Origin: Candidatus Obscuribacterales bacterium
GTDB taxonomy: Bacteria; Cyanobacteriota; Vampirovibrionia; Obscuribacterales; Obscuribacteraceae
Assembly: GCA_020050685.1 (NCBI GenBank)
Contig: JAGVKG010000013.1
Coordinates: forward strand, 124,001-188,000
Direction: 5' to 3'
Length of the DNA: 64,000 nucleotides
Of the stretch, positions 1-8,635 are shown piece by piece (position 1 is the first letter of the stretch; each line of letters begins with the position of its first letter). A program made the translations under genes and the position numbers. The notes beneath the pieces are model-generated. The model was not told the origin of the DNA. It saw only the letters and a program-made list of their open reading frames with translations, and searched no databases.

Positions 1-63
1 GATCAAACTGCCTCAACACTGAGGGACATAGCAATGCCGCCTAAGGCAAAGCCGAAGCAATGA
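1..63 (+). CDS. C-terminal end of an unidentified protein (partial)
   Basis: Frame 1 is open from the first base to a TGA at 61-63 and encodes a short basic tail ending PPKAKPKQ. A strong hairpin follows 7 bases later, which fits the end of a plus-strand gene that begins before the window. Only 20 residues are visible, so no function can be given. Confidence 0.4.
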   Translation, partial: DQTASTLRDIAMPPKAKPKQ

Positions 64-70
64 CACCGTC

Positions 71-102
71 TTAACAAGGAGCACCAACATGCTCCTTGTT
101 AA
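71..102. terminator. Bidirectional hairpin terminator
   Basis: Perfect 13-bp inverted repeat (71-83 with 90-102, arm TTAACAAGGAGCA) with a 6-base loop. It lies between the end of the partial plus-strand gene and the end of the minus-strand creatininase gene, so it probably serves both. Confidence 0.65.
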
Positions 103-197
103 AATCTATGTTTTTACTATCGCGCCTAGTACAACAAATCATAATTTGTCACCCTATTAACCATTTTGTGTGCGCTTCTCAGAGTGCCAATTTGAAA

Positions 198-1106
198 TTA
201 CAACTTGCGCAAAGTCTCGATGTCAGACTGAATGCCTGCCACCATTTCTTCCACAATTACTTTGCCTTTTTCATACGTCCCAAGTGTGGCATCACCAAAA
301 ATACCAGTTGGTGAATAAGTTCCCGTGTCGGACTTTGTCCGCGTCAGGCCGCCTTGTCCTGCCGGATCATAATCTTTCGCCGCCTTGCTCATGTCGACAG
401 TTTCCGGCGCCATGTATAACATCATAGACGTCTCAATTTCGTCTGCATGCGTACCGCCTTCTTGTTTGCTCACTTGCTTAGCACCATCGCCATGCAATTT
501 ATTCAGATCCGAATAAGTCATCTGAATTCCCAGCGCTGCTAACTTTTCCTTCGCCGGCTGCAAGGCACGCACCGTGGAAACACCCGTGTTGAGAATGTAA
601 AACCGCCGCGGCCCAAAATGCGCCAGGCTGCGGCAAATGTCCACGATCATATTACAAGCCGTGTCTTGCGAAAGTGTTACCGACCCTGGATATTCAACAA
701 AGGCCGGATAAAAATGATAATTGACCGTTGGCGCCACAACTACATTTGTCTCGCTCATAATCCGCTGCTTCAAATATTCAGCAATCAGCCAATCGTTTTT
801 TAGCTTTAAGTGTGGGCCGTGCTCTTTGGCAGCAGCACCAAGCGGAATAACCACAATTGTTTCCGGCGTCAAAACCTTTTCGGCTTCCTGCCAAGTTAGA
901 TCTTCCAGCAAAATTCCTTTTGTAGATCCTGCCTGCGAACCGGCTTTCATCTCTGTTTGGTTAAGATCTGTTTGCTTGTGAATTACTGCTACCACTTTCC
1001 TCTCTCCTTGATCCGCGACGCCAGACAATTGCCCGCTTGGTGCTGCCGACGCACAAACGCCGCTTGCAGCCAACAACATAGCAACCAGTGTTACCGCCTT
1101 TTGCAT
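198..1106 (-). CDS. Secreted creatininase-family amidohydrolase
   Basis: 302 aa. The N-terminus has a signal-peptide-like hydrophobic stretch ending ASAAPS. The core has family hallmarks: a PLGAAAKEHGPHLKLKND segment (the metal-binding E-H-G-P-H...D motif of creatinine amidohydrolases) and a later GGTHADEIETS segment matching the second metal-binding motif H-x-x-E-x-E-T-S. Members are Zn/Mn hydrolases acting on cyclic amides or formamides, so creatinine itself need not be the substrate. It is transcribed away from the HDAC-like gene at 1220, with a shared promoter gap of about 110 bases. A signal peptide is unusual in this usually cytoplasmic family, and residues between the metal motifs are too diverged to choose a substrate. 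Confidence 0.85.
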   Translation of the reverse strand: MQKAVTLVAMLLAASGVCASAAPSGQLSGVADQGERKVVAVIHKQTDLNQTEMKAGSQAGSTKGILLEDLTWQEAEKVLTPETIVVIPLGAAAKEHGPHLKLKNDWLIAEYLKQRIMSETNVVVAPTVNYHFYPAFVEYPGSVTLSQDTACNMIVDICRSLAHFGPRRFYILNTGVSTVRALQPAKEKLAALGIQMTYSDLNKLHGDGAKQVSKQEGGTHADEIETSMMLYMAPETVDMSKAAKDYDPAGQGGLTRTKSDTGTYSPTGIFGDATLGTYEKGKVIVEEMVAGIQSDIETLRKL

Positions 1107-1219
1107 CAGCTAATAGTAGCCCTGAGGCAGATTCGCCGCAATTCTTTATATCTGCGCCCAAACTATCTTCCATCAGGCCTGATCACAGTGCCCGCCCTCG
1201 TTTACGCTACAATTAGCAA

Positions 1220-2170
1220 ATGAAATTACCTCTTGTTTATTCATCCAAATACAATACCGATTTGGCAGAGCTGGGAATTGTCAAACCCTTTGCTCTTGAC
1301 CGCGGTCAATTGGTTTTGTCAAAACTGGCAAGCGACATGGGTGAGATTCCGGACATTCATTCGCCCGAGCCAATTAGCGATCAAATTCTCCGATTGGTAC
1401 ACACAGCGGAATACTTAGAGACGCTCAACAATTCCAGCACCTGGATTGAATTACTAGAGTTGAAGGCAGACGAATACTTTCCCGAAAAAGCCCAAGCGCC
1501 GCTCACCTTGTTGCTGGACGACATAAAAACAAAATGTGGTGGCACATTGCTAGCTTGCGAACTTGCGCTTAAGCACGGACTGGCTGCTAATCTTGGTGGT
1601 GGCTACCACCACGCTTTCCCCGATTGCGGGCGCGGATTTTGCGCGCTGCACGATATTGCTTGTGCGATTCGTTCGCTTAAGGCTCGCAAACTTTGCCGGA
1701 AAGTGCTTGTGGTTGATCTGGATTTCCATCAAGGCGATGGCACTGCTGTTGTCTTTCAAGGCGACAATTCCGTTTACACACTTTCCGTCCACTCAGAAGA
1801 AGGCTGGCCGGAAGAAAAACAACAAAGCACTCTTGATGTGCCAATTAAAAGTGACGAGACGCATCTTTATTTGAAGAAAGTTGAAGCAGCGTTAGCCAAA
1901 GCATTATCAGACTTTGCACCAGATTTAGTGCTCTATGTTGCCGGCAGCGATCCATATGAAAAGGATGTGTTGCCAGGCACCAAATTTATCCAACTGACCT
2001 TGGATCAAATGCGTCGCCGGGATGAGTTAGTCATTGATCGTTTTGCCGATCTAAAGATCCCGCTGGCCATGGTCTTCGCTGGTGGCTATGGTCCCCACGT
2101 TTGGGAAGTACATTATTTTGCCACGCGCAGAATATTAGAAAGAGCCGGGGCCCTCTCGCCGGTTCGCTAG
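1220..2170 (+). CDS. Histone deacetylase-family (acetylpolyamine/acetoin-type) amidohydrolase
   Basis: 316 aa, typical length for bacterial HDAC-like proteins. Catalytic features are visible: the GGGYHHAF segment with the paired histidines, VVDLDFHQGDGT with the Asp and His zinc ligands, YVAGSDPYEKD with the third zinc ligand, and FAGGYGP with the transition-state tyrosine. The family removes acetyl groups from lysines, polyamines or similar amines in the cytoplasm. It diverges from the creatininase gene and is followed 69 bases later by the Dam-like gene on the same strand. Family assignment is secure; the substrate is not. Confidence 0.92.
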   Translation: MKLPLVYSSKYNTDLAELGIVKPFALDRGQLVLSKLASDMGEIPDIHSPEPISDQILRLVHTAEYLETLNNSSTWIELLELKADEYFPEKAQAPLTLLLDDIKTKCGGTLLACELALKHGLAANLGGGYHHAFPDCGRGFCALHDIACAIRSLKARKLCRKVLVVDLDFHQGDGTAVVFQGDNSVYTLSVHSEEGWPEEKQQSTLDVPIKSDETHLYLKKVEAALAKALSDFAPDLVLYVAGSDPYEKDVLPGTKFIQLTLDQMRRRDELVIDRFADLKIPLAMVFAGGYGPHVWEVHYFATRRILERAGALSPVR

Positions 2171-2239
2171 ATTGCACTTATAATTGTTTTAGCGTCGTAA
2201 ACCAAATATTTTCTAGAAAGAGTTGGGCAGGTCTTCTAT

Positions 2240-3109
2240 ATGAATACTGCTGTCACCTCATTGCCTTCTTTGCGCCAAATTCCGCCAGGCCTATCTGGCA
2301 GATCTTCTAACGCGCCCCGCCCCTTCCTCAAATGGGCTGGTGGCAAGTCGCAACTTTTGCCTGCCTTTGCCCAATACTTCCCAACTTCATTTAATCGTTA
2401 CTTCGAGCCATTTGTCGGCAGTGGTGCAGTATTTTTCCGCCTGCAGCCAGAAGTTTCGTTTCTTTCGGATTTGAATTCCGAACTGATTAATTGTTACGAA
2501 GTGGTGCGCGACGACGTGGACAAATTAATCACCGCCTTACGCCGCCATGTTTACCAAGAAGAACATTACTACAACGTTCGCGCCCTTGACACCAAGAAGC
2601 TCAGCCGCCATGCGCGCGCCGCTCGCTTGATCTACTTAAACAAGACTTGCTTCAACGGACTTTACCGCGTTAATTCGCGCGGGCAATTCAATGTGCCGTT
2701 TGGCCGTTACAGCAATCCTCTTATATGCGACACGGAAAACCTGCGCCGCGTCAATCGCACTCTGAGAAAAGTCACTCTCTCAAGTGGAAACTTTGAGCAG
2801 ACTTTGAAACAAGCACGCAAAGGTGACTTTGTTTACTTAGATCCACCCTATCAACCGATTAGTGCGACTTCCAATTTCACTGGCTACACGCAACACAGTT
2901 TCAATTTCGCCCATCAAGAAAAACTGGCAAAGACGGTGAAAACCTTGAGCAAGCGTGGTTGCAAAATCATGTTGAGCAATTCCGATTGTCCAGAAATTCG
3001 TGACCTCTATGCCGACTTTCGCATTGACGTGGTTACTGCCACCAGAGCAATTAACTGCAAAAGCGATCGCCGCAAAGCCATCAACGAATTGGTCATTCTC
3101 AACTATTAG
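2240..3109 (+). CDS. Dam-family (D12 class) DNA adenine methyltransferase
   Basis: 289 aa. N-terminal FLKWAGGKSQLL and FEPFVGSGAVFF are the D12-class SAM-binding motifs, and FVYLDPPYQ is the catalytic DPPY motif. The enzyme should transfer methyl from SAM to N6 of adenine, probably in a short GATC-like site as for Dam. The ATG at 2240 has GGCAGG 8 bases upstream. No restriction endonuclease gene is adjacent, so it looks like a solitary methylase acting in mismatch repair, replication timing or gene regulation (inference). The first 25 residues before the conserved core are poorly conserved-looking and a later start is possible. Confidence 0.93.
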   Translation: MNTAVTSLPSLRQIPPGLSGRSSNAPRPFLKWAGGKSQLLPAFAQYFPTSFNRYFEPFVGSGAVFFRLQPEVSFLSDLNSELINCYEVVRDDVDKLITALRRHVYQEEHYYNVRALDTKKLSRHARAARLIYLNKTCFNGLYRVNSRGQFNVPFGRYSNPLICDTENLRRVNRTLRKVTLSSGNFEQTLKQARKGDFVYLDPPYQPISATSNFTGYTQHSFNFAHQEKLAKTVKTLSKRGCKIMLSNSDCPEIRDLYADFRIDVVTATRAINCKSDRRKAINELVILNY

Positions 3110-3139
3110 GGCCAGTAATTTTAGTGCAATGAATCACGA

Positions 3140-5284
3140 ATGCAAAAACTAGGCGTATCACAAAAACTCTTTGCTATTTCGCTTTTGTCACTTTTTTGTG
3201 AAATGCTGGTGATTCGCTGGCTCTCGACGGAAATTCGCATCTTTGCTTATTTCAAAAACTTGCCGCTCATGGCGGCGTTTCTTGGTTTGGGCTTGGGATT
3301 TCTGTGGACAAAGAAGCCAACCGACTTTCTCAAATGGTCGAGCATCGGTATTCTTTATTTCGGCGGTTTGATGATCTTAGCTGTCGGCTTGCATCTCACG
3401 CACTTGATTTTTGTCGACCCAACTCAAATCATGTTGTTCGGTGATTACGTCAGCGGCAAACTACCACTCTCAGGTTTTCTCGCCAGCCTTGTCACCGTCA
3501 TAGGTGTCTTTACCTTGTCTACCTTTATATTTGTTGGCTTTGGCCAAAAGACTGGGCAACTGTTCGAAGAGCTGCCACCATTGAAAGCTTATTCAATAAA
3601 TATTGCCGGCGCGCTGGCTGGCATTGGGCTCTTTGCATTGCTGAGCAATATGCAAACCGATCCTGGTGTCTGGTTGGTCGTAACCGGCATGCTATTCCTT
3701 TTATTTAGTCGGCGTCCAGCCAGTGTGCTAATTATTGTCTTGGGTCTGGCATACACATTCTGGCTAGCACCAGTTATGGCCCGTCTTTTGTATTCCGACA
3801 GTTATGTCACAACTGTCTGGTCGCCTTATTACCGCATCGATGTGTTGAAAGCCCACCTGCCTTTAAAAGAACATCCAAACGATCCGCCCATACCTTTGGG
3901 TTACGACATATTCATCAATTACGACAGCTTTCAATCGATGTTGGATTGCCAGCCAGAAACATTGGCCAAGTTACCAGCACACATGCAAACCAAAGTTCTT
4001 GAGCGTTATGCTAAACCATTCAATGCCTATGGCAAAACACCAGAGAATGTTTTGATCATGGGTGCAGGCACTGGCTCTGACGTTGCTGCTGCTTTGCGTT
4101 GTGGTGCAAAGCATGTAGATGCAGTCGAAATTGACAAGTCAATTTACGAATTAGGCAAACGCTACCATCCGGATCATCCTTACGATTCAAACAAAGTATC
4201 GGTGCACATTCAAGATGCGCGCACTTTTCTCAAGCACAGCAAAGATAAGTTCGACGTAATTGTCTTTGCCTTGCTCGACAGCCACACAGCATTTTCTTCA
4301 CTGTCATCTTTGCGCACAGACAATTTTGTTTTTACGGTTCAATCTTTCCGCGATGCTTTGCGTCTGCTCAAACCCGGTGGCATCATTACTGTGGATTTCA
4401 TTGTTGTTCCTGATTGGCTCTGGGATCGTCACTGCAAAGATCTTTATCTTGCCACAGGCAAATTGCCGACCGGATCGTATTGGGTTGACTCACTGCCCAC
4501 AGCATTTCTTGTTGCCCACGATAGCCGCTCAAACGATCTGACGACCGGCAGCAAACCACCAACATCTTGGGCACTGCCACGCAAGACAGAATTCAATAAT
4601 CAGATTATGGCAATTACTGACGATTGGCCATTTTTATTCTTGCCTCGTCATGAAATTCCTTTTGTTTATATTCTACCGATGTTGTTGGTCATGCTCGTCA
4701 GCATGATTCCCGTCGGGCGTTTATTAACGGAAGGCAAATCAACGGTTGTCGATTGGCAATTGTTCTTACTTGGTATGGGCTTTATGCTTTTAGAAACACG
4801 TGCCATGTCTGCCGTTTCACTTTTGTGTGGCGCAACTTGGACAGTGAACAGCGTTGTGATTGCCGGTGTGATGGTGATGATTCTGGTGGCAAATGCTATA
4901 GCCTTGCGTTTGTCTAACAAGCATTTGAATATCTTGCTTGGCTGTGTAGCGATAACCATCGTCACTTCTTCCATGGTTGATGTCGGTGAACTGAATTCGC
5001 TTGAGCCCTGGCTTGCCACCACTATCGGCACAACTGTTTTCTTGTTGCCCTTGATGTTCTCTGCCACTATCTTTGCCACCATCTTCAAGCAGACGACACT
5101 ATCAAGTCGTTCGCTTGCCTTCAATATAATCGGCGGCTTGTTTGGTGTGAGCGTTGAATATCTTTCCATGGCATTCGGTATCAAAGCGTTGTCCTGGTTT
5201 GCGCTCGCCATTTACTTTGGTGTGTTTGCCCTGGCGTTAAAGAAAGACAAGACACCAGTGGTCGTCCCAGAACGCGCAAACTAA
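3140..5284 (+). CDS. Membrane-embedded spermidine synthase-like protein
   Basis: 714 aa in three parts. Residues ~1-220 form several membrane segments. Residues ~295-430 carry a class I methyltransferase-like fold typical of polyamine aminopropyltransferases: VLIMGAGTGSDVAAAL (SAM-type glycine loop), AVEIDKSIYELG (acidic ribose-binding residue) and IQDARTFL. The C-terminal ~230 residues form another set of membrane helices. This architecture belongs to the fused membrane spermidine-synthase-like family, whose reaction is mostly unproven. It starts 30 bases after the methylase gene and is probably co-transcribed with it. The canonical acid in the DxxDP loop of true spermidine synthases is not evident (ALLDSHT is seen instead), so the product may not be spermidine. 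Confidence 0.85.
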   Translation: MQKLGVSQKLFAISLLSLFCEMLVIRWLSTEIRIFAYFKNLPLMAAFLGLGLGFLWTKKPTDFLKWSSIGILYFGGLMILAVGLHLTHLIFVDPTQIMLFGDYVSGKLPLSGFLASLVTVIGVFTLSTFIFVGFGQKTGQLFEELPPLKAYSINIAGALAGIGLFALLSNMQTDPGVWLVVTGMLFLLFSRRPASVLIIVLGLAYTFWLAPVMARLLYSDSYVTTVWSPYYRIDVLKAHLPLKEHPNDPPIPLGYDIFINYDSFQSMLDCQPETLAKLPAHMQTKVLERYAKPFNAYGKTPENVLIMGAGTGSDVAAALRCGAKHVDAVEIDKSIYELGKRYHPDHPYDSNKVSVHIQDARTFLKHSKDKFDVIVFALLDSHTAFSSLSSLRTDNFVFTVQSFRDALRLLKPGGIITVDFIVVPDWLWDRHCKDLYLATGKLPTGSYWVDSLPTAFLVAHDSRSNDLTTGSKPPTSWALPRKTEFNNQIMAITDDWPFLFLPRHEIPFVYILPMLLVMLVSMIPVGRLLTEGKSTVVDWQLFLLGMGFMLLETRAMSAVSLLCGATWTVNSVVIAGVMVMILVANAIALRLSNKHLNILLGCVAITIVTSSMVDVGELNSLEPWLATTIGTTVFLLPLMFSATIFATIFKQTTLSSRSLAFNIIGGLFGVSVEYLSMAFGIKALSWFALAIYFGVFALALKKDKTPVVVPERAN

Positions 5285-5340
5285 CTAATAACATGTCACC
5301 TGAGCAAAGCGAAAGATCCCCAATACGACTTTCTGTAGTA

Positions 5341-5393
5341 GTTCGACCGCAAACACCAAAATCCATATCGGGACGGACTTTGGTGGAGCGAAC
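5341..5393. terminator. Hairpin between convergent genes
   Basis: Nested inverted arms GTTCG/CGAAC and CACCAAA/TTTGGTG (5341-5345, 5354-5360, 5379-5385, 5389-5393) lie between two convergent genes. No clear U-run, so termination is inferred from position. Confidence 0.4.
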
Positions 5394-5407
5394 CGAGCCG
5401 GCGGCGA

Positions 5408-5812
5408 TTAGAGAAACTCGCCCGCCATGCGTACGCGCGAAGGTAATTTCACCTCCGACCACGAACCAAGCGCCACTGACGTGGCTGCTTTCTTCAGGTC
5501 TTTTGCGTACTGCGACAGCAGCGCGAGATCTTCTCTCTTCCTTTCCCAATTACCAACACTTTGCCGTTCAAGTTCGGCGATCAATTGTTCTGCACAGCCG
5601 ATATCGCGCATGGCGATTTCCGCGTAATGACCAAGCTTGACGATAAAGCGATCGTCGCTTGCTTTGCGATAAGCGCGATTGGCCAATTGCAGGCGCATAT
5701 ACGCTTGCGACAGACATTCATAAGCAAGTTCCAAACACGCTTTGCCGAATTCCCTGTTTTTCAAAAATTGATCGATCGACTGATGGTCGAAAGATCCTAA
5801 TCCATCGTCCAT
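5408..5812 (-). CDS. Small helical protein of unknown function, last gene of the metallopeptidase cassette
   Basis: 134 aa from the ATG at 5812, chosen because AGGAGG lies 9 bases upstream; an ATG 24 codons earlier has no comparable site. The sequence is strongly helical, with long stretches rich in Ala, Leu, Arg and Glu (ACLELAYECLSQAYMRLQLA; MRDIGCAEQLIAELERQ). No signal peptide or membrane segment is visible. I do not recognise a family. It is the most distal of four minus-strand genes (9754 to 5408) that include two zinc-metallopeptidase-like proteins; a hairpin lies 37-63 bases upstream of its start. It may be a chaperone, adaptor or inhibitor for that set, but this is only suggested by position. 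Confidence 0.7.
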   Translation of the reverse strand: MDDGLGSFDHQSIDQFLKNREFGKACLELAYECLSQAYMRLQLANRAYRKASDDRFIVKLGHYAEIAMRDIGCAEQLIAELERQSVGNWERKREDLALLSQYAKDLKKAATSVALGSWSEVKLPSRVRMAGEFL

Positions 5813-5848
5813 AGTAGTATGCCTCCTGTTTTGTAGAAGTCTTAGTAA

Positions 5849-5875
5849 AGTGCCGAGACTTAAAGCCTCGGCACT
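5849..5875 (-). terminator. Hairpin upstream of the 134-aa gene
   Basis: Perfect 9-bp stem AGTGCCGAG/CTCGGCACT with a 9-base loop. On the minus strand it is followed by TTTACT, a weak U-run, so it may partly terminate transcription from the 117-aa gene or act as an mRNA processing or stability element. Confidence 0.5.
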
Positions 5876-5922
5876 CGTGTGCATGCAGGGAAAACGAAAT
5901 CCAAACGATGCAGTGCAGCTCG

Positions 5923-6276
5923 CTATTCGACGACTTCTACATAAAACGTGAAAGGCTCGCCTGCGTCTGCCACCATGTCGTCCGGATCGGCATACGGCGT
6001 AACCGTAAGCGAAAGGATGCCCTCGGAAAGATTTTCAGCGGTCAGAAGAACAGGCACTGGCAGCGGTGTTTCCAAAACCATGGTCGGATCGAAATCCGGT
6101 GATTCAGAATCTTGGCTCTCGCGAGTGTCGTTCGGAATCAGGAATCCGAAAACGGACTGGGGAAAGTCGATTTCCACTGCTCCTGCATCGGTTGGGTTAA
6201 TCTCAAGCGCATCACCCGCTTGCATGGTGAATTTTCTTCCGGCTGCGTACTCGTCGATTTGAATTATCTTGGGCAT
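5923..6276 (-). CDS. Small acidic beta-rich protein of unknown function
   Basis: 117 aa, starting at an ATG preceded by GGAGG at a good distance. Acidic overall with alternating hydrophobic residues typical of a beta sandwich (KFTMQAGDALEINPTD; LSLTVTPYAD; EPFTFYVEVVE). No signal peptide. No family recognised. Small beta-rich proteins next to peptidases are often inhibitors: chagasin-type and emfourin-type inhibitors have this size, and emfourin genes sit beside protealysin genes. That makes inhibition of the neighbouring protealysin-like enzyme worth testing, but no diagnostic motif is present. Confidence 0.7.
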   Translation of the reverse strand: MPKIIQIDEYAAGRKFTMQAGDALEINPTDAGAVEIDFPQSVFGFLIPNDTRESQDSESPDFDPTMVLETPLPVPVLLTAENLSEGILSLTVTPYADPDDMVADAGEPFTFYVEVVE

Positions 6277-6329
6277 TCAGATATCCTCCAATGGATAGTT
6301 GTAGGTGGTCACAAATAACTGTGAGGAGC

Positions 6330-6365
6330 GGGGCTCGAGATTCAGACGACAAGCATCTGAACCCC
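6330..6365 (-). repeat. Hairpin between the 664-aa and 117-aa genes
   Basis: Inverted arms GGGG/CCCC (6330-6333, 6362-6365) enclose TTCAGA/TCTGAA (6341-6346, 6356-6361); alternative pairing GCTCG/CGAGC is possible. It is one of several strong hairpins placed between the genes of this cassette. Confidence 0.45.
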
Positions 6366-6410
6366 GAGCTTCCGTTCGCCACAACAAACGAGATTGACAA
6401 ATCAATCACA

Positions 6411-8405
6411 CTAGCTGGGCAATTTTTCGTCGCCTTTGCTATCGTGTTGTTTCTCTTGGTTCTCGCGATCGCGAAGTTGTTTGAGAAGCGCGAAGCTTCT
6501 GTCCTCGACAAACCCAGTTACCGCTTCTGTCGGTTGACCACTTGCCACCATCGCCCAGTTCGCCAATTGCGCTGCTGCACCGATATGGTTCGCGCCACAT
6601 TCAACTTGCGGAAGCAAGAGCGGACGGTTCTCGTCTACAATTATTTCTACAAGTTGATCGATCAGATTTTGGTCTTCCTTGGTGAAGGGAAGCACTTGAG
6701 CTAACGTGTTGCCGGAGAAACACGCAAACTTGGTGTGTTGCAGGATGTACACAGCCACTTTGCCGGCAGCAAGGATGTCCTTGTTGCACTGCTTGAAGAA
6801 GTTGCTTCCATCCTCAGAAAACCAGAGAGCCCACTTAGGCAATCTCTTGCGCTTGGTGATTTGCTTGAAGACTTCGAGACAATACTGCGCATCTTCAGCG
6901 AAGCCCATCATCGCCAACACGTAGCAGTTGAGAATGATGCGCACAGCCGGCGGCAGGTGAGCTTCGTACAGAAGCGCTCCAGTCTGTTTGTCGATCAGAA
7001 ACACTGTCGAATTCGGAATGCTGCGATTGCCATTGGTGAAGACCGTGACATTTTGCTGATCGTTGTATAGAGCAGCAAAATATTCAATCATCGACAAGAC
7101 AAATGCTTTACCGAATCGGCGAATTGCAATGATGTCGGCGTTGAGCTCGTTGAGCACATCTTGGCCGAACAGTTGCATCATCGCTTCTAGTGTATTCCTG
7201 GCATGACCAAAAATATTGATCGTTGCCGAAGAGAATTTCAGATCGCCCGAGAGAAATGCCGTTTGCAGTCCAGCCAAGACAAACTTCTGCGAATCCGGCT
7301 CGTAGTTCTCGAAACCAGCATAGGCGTCGTGTCCGATTTCATGCCCGAAGATCGGCGTCTTGTTCATTTGCATATCTTCAAGATTTCTTGGTCCGAAGAT
7401 AATGTGTGCACCGGGGCAACCAAGCGAACTTCCCAGCGAAGGGATTGTTGCCGGGTCACTATTTTCCGAGAGGCACAAGAACTGATCGCCTTTGCGATAA
7501 CGCGAGCGCGCTCCGCCCTTGATCATCTTTCTGAACGTGTCGACCGCCAGGTACTCTATAATGAACCGCTGACGACGATGGATGTCCTGGAGCACTTGCT
7601 CAAGATACCGACGATAAAGCGTCAACGTTTGCAGGAGTTCCGCGGCTCTGGGATCTTTGTCGATACCATAAATCCGCGCAATCATCACGTTGTCTTCATT
7701 GCCGGTCAGATCCTTGAACTTGCTACAAGCATGTTCAAAGAGCTCGGGCAAGGCTTGCTCATACATCGCCTTCAAGTGATTGGCATTCAGTTGCAGATTG
7801 GCAATTATGCCTTTGGCTTGTAGAGGAGCAAGCTGCTCAACAAGGAATGCATCCTTGCCTTGCAGATCTTGAGCTGATTCCCCAAACACAGCCATCAGTG
7901 GCTGGATCAGTTCTTCAATTGCAGCGCAAAAGCGATCTTCGTTCAATTGCTCTTGAGTGGCCTGAACGATGGATGGACCGGTAGCATCGAGACGCTGATC
8001 CGGCGCAAAACGAATGTCGTCTTCCTCGCTTTCTTCCTCGTCCTCCAAATCTTTGATCGAAAGCAGGCTGTCCGGATCCGCAGGTGTCGGTTGGCTATCG
8101 GCAGCGACATCACCAGAAACGGCAACGCCATTATCAACAATGCCACCACCCTGCATTTGTCCTTGCATCGCAGCCAGCGCTTGTTGTGCTTCAATCTGCT
8201 GCATGACTTCGATGTAATACTGTTCGATACGCAACTTTCCTTCCGCGATTAATTGCGGCAGTTCGGTCAACGTAAATACTTCCTTGCCATCGCCGATAAC
8301 GATCAAAGGACCGCGACGCTCGGTATCTCTGCGCGGAATAAGCGGAACGGAGTGAGCTGGAAGACGCGCGGAAATCGAATTAATAAAGCGCACTTGTTTC
8401 TTCAT
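6411..8405 (-). CDS. Large HEIGH-motif metallopeptidase-like protein
   Basis: 664 aa. Around residue 353 is FGHEIGHDAYAGFENYEPD, an HExGH zinc-peptidase motif (two His ligands and catalytic Glu) inside a helix; the third ligand cannot be assigned by eye. The first ~80 residues are basic and may form a separate domain. Residues ~80-150 are low complexity: a Gln/Met/Gly-rich stretch followed by a run of Glu and Asp (DLEDEEESEEDD). The rest is helical. There is no signal peptide, so it should stay in the cytoplasm or leave by a leaderless route. GGGAGG precedes the ATG. A terminator-like hairpin with six U lies only ~20-50 bases upstream. I know no named family with this architecture; the peptidase role is inferred from the motif. 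Confidence 0.75.
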   Translation of the reverse strand: MKKQVRFINSISARLPAHSVPLIPRRDTERRGPLIVIGDGKEVFTLTELPQLIAEGKLRIEQYYIEVMQQIEAQQALAAMQGQMQGGGIVDNGVAVSGDVAADSQPTPADPDSLLSIKDLEDEEESEEDDIRFAPDQRLDATGPSIVQATQEQLNEDRFCAAIEELIQPLMAVFGESAQDLQGKDAFLVEQLAPLQAKGIIANLQLNANHLKAMYEQALPELFEHACSKFKDLTGNEDNVMIARIYGIDKDPRAAELLQTLTLYRRYLEQVLQDIHRRQRFIIEYLAVDTFRKMIKGGARSRYRKGDQFLCLSENSDPATIPSLGSSLGCPGAHIIFGPRNLEDMQMNKTPIFGHEIGHDAYAGFENYEPDSQKFVLAGLQTAFLSGDLKFSSATINIFGHARNTLEAMMQLFGQDVLNELNADIIAIRRFGKAFVLSMIEYFAALYNDQQNVTVFTNGNRSIPNSTVFLIDKQTGALLYEAHLPPAVRIILNCYVLAMMGFAEDAQYCLEVFKQITKRKRLPKWALWFSEDGSNFFKQCNKDILAAGKVAVYILQHTKFACFSGNTLAQVLPFTKEDQNLIDQLVEIIVDENRPLLLPQVECGANHIGAAAQLANWAMVASGQPTEAVTGFVEDRSFALLKQLRDRENQEKQHDSKGDEKLPS

Positions 8406-8425
8406 GGTGTGTCCTCCCTTAAAGA

Positions 8426-8457
8426 CAAAAAACGCGACATCCGCACAGGGAGTCGCG
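8426..8457 (-). terminator. Terminator-like hairpin in the leader of the 664-aa gene
   Basis: Minus-strand CGCGAC/GTCGCG stem (8452-8457 with 8433-8438) followed immediately by a run of T (8427-8432), then a ribosome-binding site and the ATG at 8405. The geometry is that of an intrinsic terminator placed inside the leader, i.e. an attenuator candidate. Confidence 0.55.
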
Positions 8458-8538
8458 CAAAAAATTGGGGTACTGAGAAATCCAAATAATGGATTTGGTA
8501 ATGATTGATTCGCGCTTCTCCCAGAAATCCGAGCAAGT

Positions 8539-8589
8539 GCGAGACACGGGGGAGGCGGACAATTAAGTCCACCCCCGCCCGTGTCTCGC
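8539..8589. repeat. Strong hairpin between the M4 peptidase gene and the 664-aa gene
   Basis: Perfect 12-bp outer arms GCGAGACACGGG/CCCGTGTCTCGC with further imperfect pairing inside. It lies 47 bases after the M4 stop. No U-run on either strand, so it looks more like an mRNA stabiliser or processing site than a classic terminator. Confidence 0.5.
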
Positions 8590-8635
8590 TTAAGCCAATC
8601 TCACGATTACTCTTGCGAGCATCATGAGAGCGAGC

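Noticed and set aside
5293-5640. 115-codon plus-strand frame overlapping the 134-aa gene
   Set aside because: Antisense to the gene with the better ribosome-binding site and composition.
7203-7823. 206-codon plus-strand frame
   Set aside because: Antisense to the HEIGH-motif gene, with no domain and no ribosome-binding site.
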